Assembly (NCBI GenBank): GCA_014860175.1
Contig: JACZKF010000398.1
Coordinates: 1 to 10,916 of the forward strand
DNA: 10,916 nucleotides
From: Desulfuromonadales bacterium
GTDB taxonomy: Bacteria; Desulfobacterota; Desulfuromonadia; Desulfuromonadales; JACZKF01
Reading direction: 5' to 3'
This document shows, one piece after another, positions 8,267-10,916 of this stretch. The position numbers and the translations under genes were made by a program. The notes below the pieces were generated by a model. That model ran no database searches, was not told where the DNA came from, and worked only from the letters and a program-made list of their open reading frames with translations. Within the stretch, counting starts at the first letter, position 1, and every line of letters starts with the position of its first letter.

Positions 8267-8275
8267 TTTATACCA
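8267..8275 (-). promoter_or_regulatory. Possible extended -10 promoter for ppdK
   Basis: TGGTATAAA on the minus strand is an extended -10 (TGn followed by TATAAA) in the 68-bp gap between glyS and the distal ppdK start. No recognisable -35 box lies at 16-18 bp spacing. The start point would be near 8260. A 5-bp inverted repeat (CGGGG/CCCCG, 8249-8264) overlaps that region. ppdK may alternatively be read from the glyQ-glyS transcript. Confidence 0.35.
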
Positions 8276-8284
8276 CCGCTCCGC

Positions 8285-10354
8285 TCACGCCTCGGCGATT
8301 CGGGAGAAATCGGCGGTCCCCTTGAACAACTTGGCCACGGCTGTCAGCAGTGCGAGACGGTTTTCCCGAACCGCCTCCTCCTTGGCCATGACCATGACTC
8401 CATCGAAAAAGGCATCCACCGTCCCGCGCAAGGTGGCGATGGCCTGCAGCGCCGCCGGGTAATCCCCGGCCCGGACCCGCGCCTCCACTTCCCCCTGCAC
8501 CTGCTGCAAGGCAGTGAACAGCTCCTGTTCGCAGGCGGCTTCGAACAGAGCCGGGTTGACCGGCCTGTCTAAACCGTCCTTAATGATATTCACGATCCGT
8601 TTGAATGCAACTGCCAGCGGCCCGAAATTTTCCATCCCCTTGAGAGCGGTCAGCGCCTTGACCCGGGCCAGAGCGTCCAGTGGCTCTTCGAAGGCGGCCG
8701 CCAGGACCGCATCGACCACATCCTGCGGCCAGTTCTGGGCCGTGAGCATGTGGAAGAAGCGGGTGCGGAAGAACTCCAGCACCTCGGCCCGGACCTCGGC
8801 CATCGGCCGGGTCAGCTTCGGCTCGAGAAGGGCCAGGCTCTGTTCGACCAGCTGCGGCAGGGAGAGCCGGAACCCTTGAGAAAGGACGATATTAAGGATG
8901 CCGATGGCATTGCGTCGCAGGGCAAACGGGTCGGCGGTGCCGGTCGGAATCAGCCCGACGCCGAAGCAGCCGCAGACGGTATCGATCTTGTCGGCCAGGG
9001 AGACGAAAGCGCCGACGGTATCGGAGGGGAGTGGGCCACCGGCCTGGGTCGGCAGGTAGTGTTCGTAAATCGCCGTGCAGACCCGGGGGTCGGCCCCTTC
9101 CAGGCGGGCGTACTCACGACCCATCACCCCCTGCAGCTCGGGGAATTCGTAGACCATGCCGGTCTCCAGGTCACACTTGGCGAGCAGGGCGGCCCGCTCG
9201 GTCAGCGCCCGGGAGGCCGGGTCGAACTGGTCGGCCAGCCAGAGGGCGAGCTGGCGAAAGCGCATCACCTTTTCGTAGCTGGTCCCCAGCTTGGCCTGGT
9301 AAACCACGTTTTTCAGATCGCCCAGGCGGTTCTCCAGCGGCACTTTCTGATCTTCTTTCCAGAAGAACATGGCGTCGGAGAGGCGGGCCCGCAGCACCCG
9401 CTCGTTCCCCCGCACCACCACCTGCGGCTCTTCGGGCCGGGTGTTGGCGACGGTGATGAAACGCGGCAGCAGGCGGCCGTCCGCCCCGGTGAGGGTGAAG
9501 TAGCGCTGATTGGTGCGCATGGTGGAGATCAGCAGCTCCCGCGGCAGCTCCAGGTATTTCTCCTCGAAAGAGCCGCACAGCGGGGTGGGGTCTTCGACCA
9601 GAAAGCAGACTTCTTCCAGTAATGAGGGGTCGACGTTGACCTCGCCACCGAGGCTGTGCGCCACCCGCTCCACCTCCCGGCGGATGATCTCCCGCCGGCG
9701 GTTCTGGTCGGCGATGACGAAGCGGCGCTCCAGCTCCTTCTCCCAGCCGGCGGCATCCGCAACGGGGAACGCTTCCGGCGCCATGAAACGGTGGCCCCGC
9801 GACAGGTTGCCGCTTTGCAGGTTGCCAAAGGCCAGGGGGACGACGATGCCGTCGAACAGGGCGACGATCCAGTGGACCGGCCGGGCGAAGCGGACCTCGA
9901 GATCCTTCCAGCGCATCGATTTGCGAAAAGGGATGGCAGCGATCACCCGTGCCAGCATCTCCGGCAGCAGGTCGGCCACCGGCCGCCCCTCCAGCACTTT
10001 GGAGATGTAGACATAGGCCCCTTTGTCGGTCTGCATCTGGGAGAGCTCGGAAGCCTCCACGCCGTTGGCGCGGGCAAAGCCGAGAGCGGCCTTGGTCGGA
10101 TTCCCCTGGGGGTCGAAGGCGACCTGCACCGAGGGGCCGGTAACGGTCAGCTCCTGGCGCTCCTGCCCGGTGGCGACTCCGCTCACCACCACCGCCAGAC
10201 GGCGGGGGGTAGCCAGGGTGCGCACGCTGTCGAAGCGGACCCGGGCCGTCTCCAGCTCCTTGCGCAGCAGCCGCTCCAGGTCGGCCATGGCCGGGGGGAG
10301 GAAGCCGGCGGGGATTTCCTCCGTGCCTATTTCAAGAAAGAGTTCAGCGGACAT
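8285..10354 (-). CDS. glyS: Glycyl-tRNA synthetase, beta subunit
   Basis: The 689-residue product matches the beta subunit of the bacterial alpha2-beta2 glycyl-tRNA synthetase, including its length. The alpha subunit carries out glycine activation and beta supplies most tRNA contacts. Visible family segments are ELFLEIGTEEIPAGFL (4-19), IPFRKSMRWKDLEVRFARPV (141-160), SRGHRFMAPEAF (185-196), FLVEDPTPLCGSFEEKYLEL (251-270) and LLISTMRTNQRYF (274-286). These are followed by the helical HD-like region with KCDLETGMVYEFPELQGVMG and the C-terminal anticodon-binding-like helical domain. The ATG at 10352-10354 has GGAGA 4 nt upstream. It follows glyQ across an 88-bp gap filled by heptamer repeats and precedes ppdK by 68-128 bp depending on the ppdK start. 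No truncation or frameshift is visible. Confidence 0.97.
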   Translation of the reverse strand: MSAELFLEIGTEEIPAGFLPPAMADLERLLRKELETARVRFDSVRTLATPRRLAVVVSGVATGQERQELTVTGPSVQVAFDPQGNPTKAALGFARANGVEASELSQMQTDKGAYVYISKVLEGRPVADLLPEMLARVIAAIPFRKSMRWKDLEVRFARPVHWIVALFDGIVVPLAFGNLQSGNLSRGHRFMAPEAFPVADAAGWEKELERRFVIADQNRRREIIRREVERVAHSLGGEVNVDPSLLEEVCFLVEDPTPLCGSFEEKYLELPRELLISTMRTNQRYFTLTGADGRLLPRFITVANTRPEEPQVVVRGNERVLRARLSDAMFFWKEDQKVPLENRLGDLKNVVYQAKLGTSYEKVMRFRQLALWLADQFDPASRALTERAALLAKCDLETGMVYEFPELQGVMGREYARLEGADPRVCTAIYEHYLPTQAGGPLPSDTVGAFVSLADKIDTVCGCFGVGLIPTGTADPFALRRNAIGILNIVLSQGFRLSLPQLVEQSLALLEPKLTRPMAEVRAEVLEFFRTRFFHMLTAQNWPQDVVDAVLAAAFEEPLDALARVKALTALKGMENFGPLAVAFKRIVNIIKDGLDRPVNPALFEAACEQELFTALQQVQGEVEARVRAGDYPAALQAIATLRGTVDAFFDGVMVMAKEEAVRENRLALLTAVAKLFKGTADFSRIAEA

Positions 10355-10370
10355 GGTATCTCCATTCGGA

Positions 10371-10442
10371 AGCTGTCAGCAATCAGCTATCAGCGGTCAG
10401 CTAAAGGCTGAAAGCTGAAAGCTGAAAGCCGAGAGCTGATCG
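10371..10442. repeat. Head-to-head heptamer arrays in the glyQ-glyS gap
   Basis: Four TCAGCnn heptamers (10376-10403: endings AA, TA, GG, TA) are followed by a 3-nt centre. Five GCTGAnn-type heptamers then follow (10407-10441: GCTGAAA three times, GCCGAGA, GCTGATC). TCAGC and GCTGA are reverse complements, so the two arrays face each other and could fold into an imperfect stem of roughly 30 bp in the glyQ-glyS transcript. The array ends at the base before the glyQ stop codon. It fills essentially all of the intergenic space except the glyS ribosome-binding site. There is no T-run after it, so it is not a normal intrinsic terminator. Confidence 0.85.
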
Positions 10443-10916
10443 CTATTTTTTCAGCAGCGGAAACCCCATCTTCTCCCGTTGCGCCACATACCCTTCGGCG
10501 CACAGACGGGCCAGGTTGCGCACCCGGCCGATGTAGCCGGCACGTTCCGTTACCGAAATGGCGCCGCGGGCATCGAGCAGGTTGAAGGAGTGGGAGCATT
10601 TGAGGACGAAATCGTAGGCCGGAAAGACCAGCTTGTTCTCCGTCAGCCGGATGCACTCCCGTTCGTACATGTCGAACAGGGTGACCAGCATGGCGGTGTC
10701 GGCCAGTTCGAAATTGTAGGTGGAGAACTCGACTTCGGTCTGGTGGTGGATGTCGCCGTAGCGGATCCCCTTGGTCCATTCCAGATCATAGACGTTATCG
10801 ACCCCCTGCAGGTACATGGCGATCCGCTCGCAGCCGTAGGTGATCTCCGCCGCCACCGGCCGCAGGTCGATACCGCCGGCCTGCTGGAAATAGGTGAACT
10901 GGGTGATCTCCATCCC
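10443..10916 (-). CDS. glyQ: Glycyl-tRNA synthetase, alpha subunit, C-terminal half (5' end outside window)
   Basis: The frame is open to the window edge. The 157 visible residues begin inside the protein at GMEITQFTYFQQAGG, then ITYGCERIAMYLQGVDNVYDL, which are class II synthetase core segments specific to the GlyQ family. The protein ends FPLLKK at a TAG stop. Full-length family members are about 290-300 residues, so about half is missing beyond position 10916. The alpha subunit carries the glycine- and ATP-binding active site and works with the GlyS beta subunit encoded next in the operon. Any regulatory leader lies outside the window. Confidence 0.96.
   Translation of the reverse strand, partial: GMEITQFTYFQQAGGIDLRPVAAEITYGCERIAMYLQGVDNVYDLEWTKGIRYGDIHHQTEVEFSTYNFELADTAMLVTLFDMYERECIRLTENKLVFPAYDFVLKCSHSFNLLDARGAISVTERAGYIGRVRNLARLCAEGYVAQREKMGFPLLKK

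Noticed and set aside
8750..9622. A 290-codon open frame on the plus strand
   Set aside because: It lies wholly inside glyS on the opposite strand and looks like a composition shadow.

Overview
The window is GC-rich, densely coded chromosomal DNA. It looks like a Desulfuromonadales-type bacterium (Geobacter/Desulfuromonas/Pelobacter relatives). This is inferred from three things: the glyQ-glyS-ppdK gene order, the PAS-GGDEF protein with a cysteine cluster, and the dispersed palindromic repeats. No search was run, so the taxonomy is a judgement from memory.

Layout. On the plus strand at the left end lie the 3' half of a CorA-type divalent metal channel gene (1-438) and a SLC13/ArsB-like (IT superfamily) membrane transporter gene (495-1706). 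Positions 1707-2061 contain no protein gene but hold three copies of a long imperfect palindromic element: one internally deleted copy and two full 119-bp copies. Everything to the right is on the minus strand. Reading in the direction of transcription (right to left) the order is glyQ (partial) - glyS - ppdK, a strong intrinsic terminator, then a PAS-GGDEF diguanylate cyclase gene, a 42-codon ORF and a D-2-hydroxyacid dehydrogenase gene in a tight cluster. A strong sigma70-like promoter follows, with a terminator-like hairpin inside the leader it would produce. Next come a two-domain zinc-ribbon protein gene and endonuclease V (nfi). The nfi stop codon lies inside the last palindromic repeat, where nfi converges on the plus-strand transporter.

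How the genes work together. glyQ and glyS encode the two subunits of the tetrameric bacterial glycyl-tRNA synthetase. ppdK makes phosphoenolpyruvate from pyruvate for gluconeogenesis. The cyclase is a c-di-GMP signalling protein with an N-terminal sensor domain. The zinc-ribbon protein and endonuclease V are separated by 4 nt and are probably co-translated, which suggests a nucleic-acid repair or surveillance pair.

Most genes are ordinary housekeeping genes. The less ordinary signals are non-coding: the palindromic elements with compensatory changes and GNRA-type apical loops, the head-to-head heptamer arrays between glyQ and glyS, the promoter-hairpin leader ahead of the zinc-ribbon/nfi pair, and two strong ribosome-binding sites in front of ppdK. 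I see no phage, insertion sequence, CRISPR, tRNA or rRNA.
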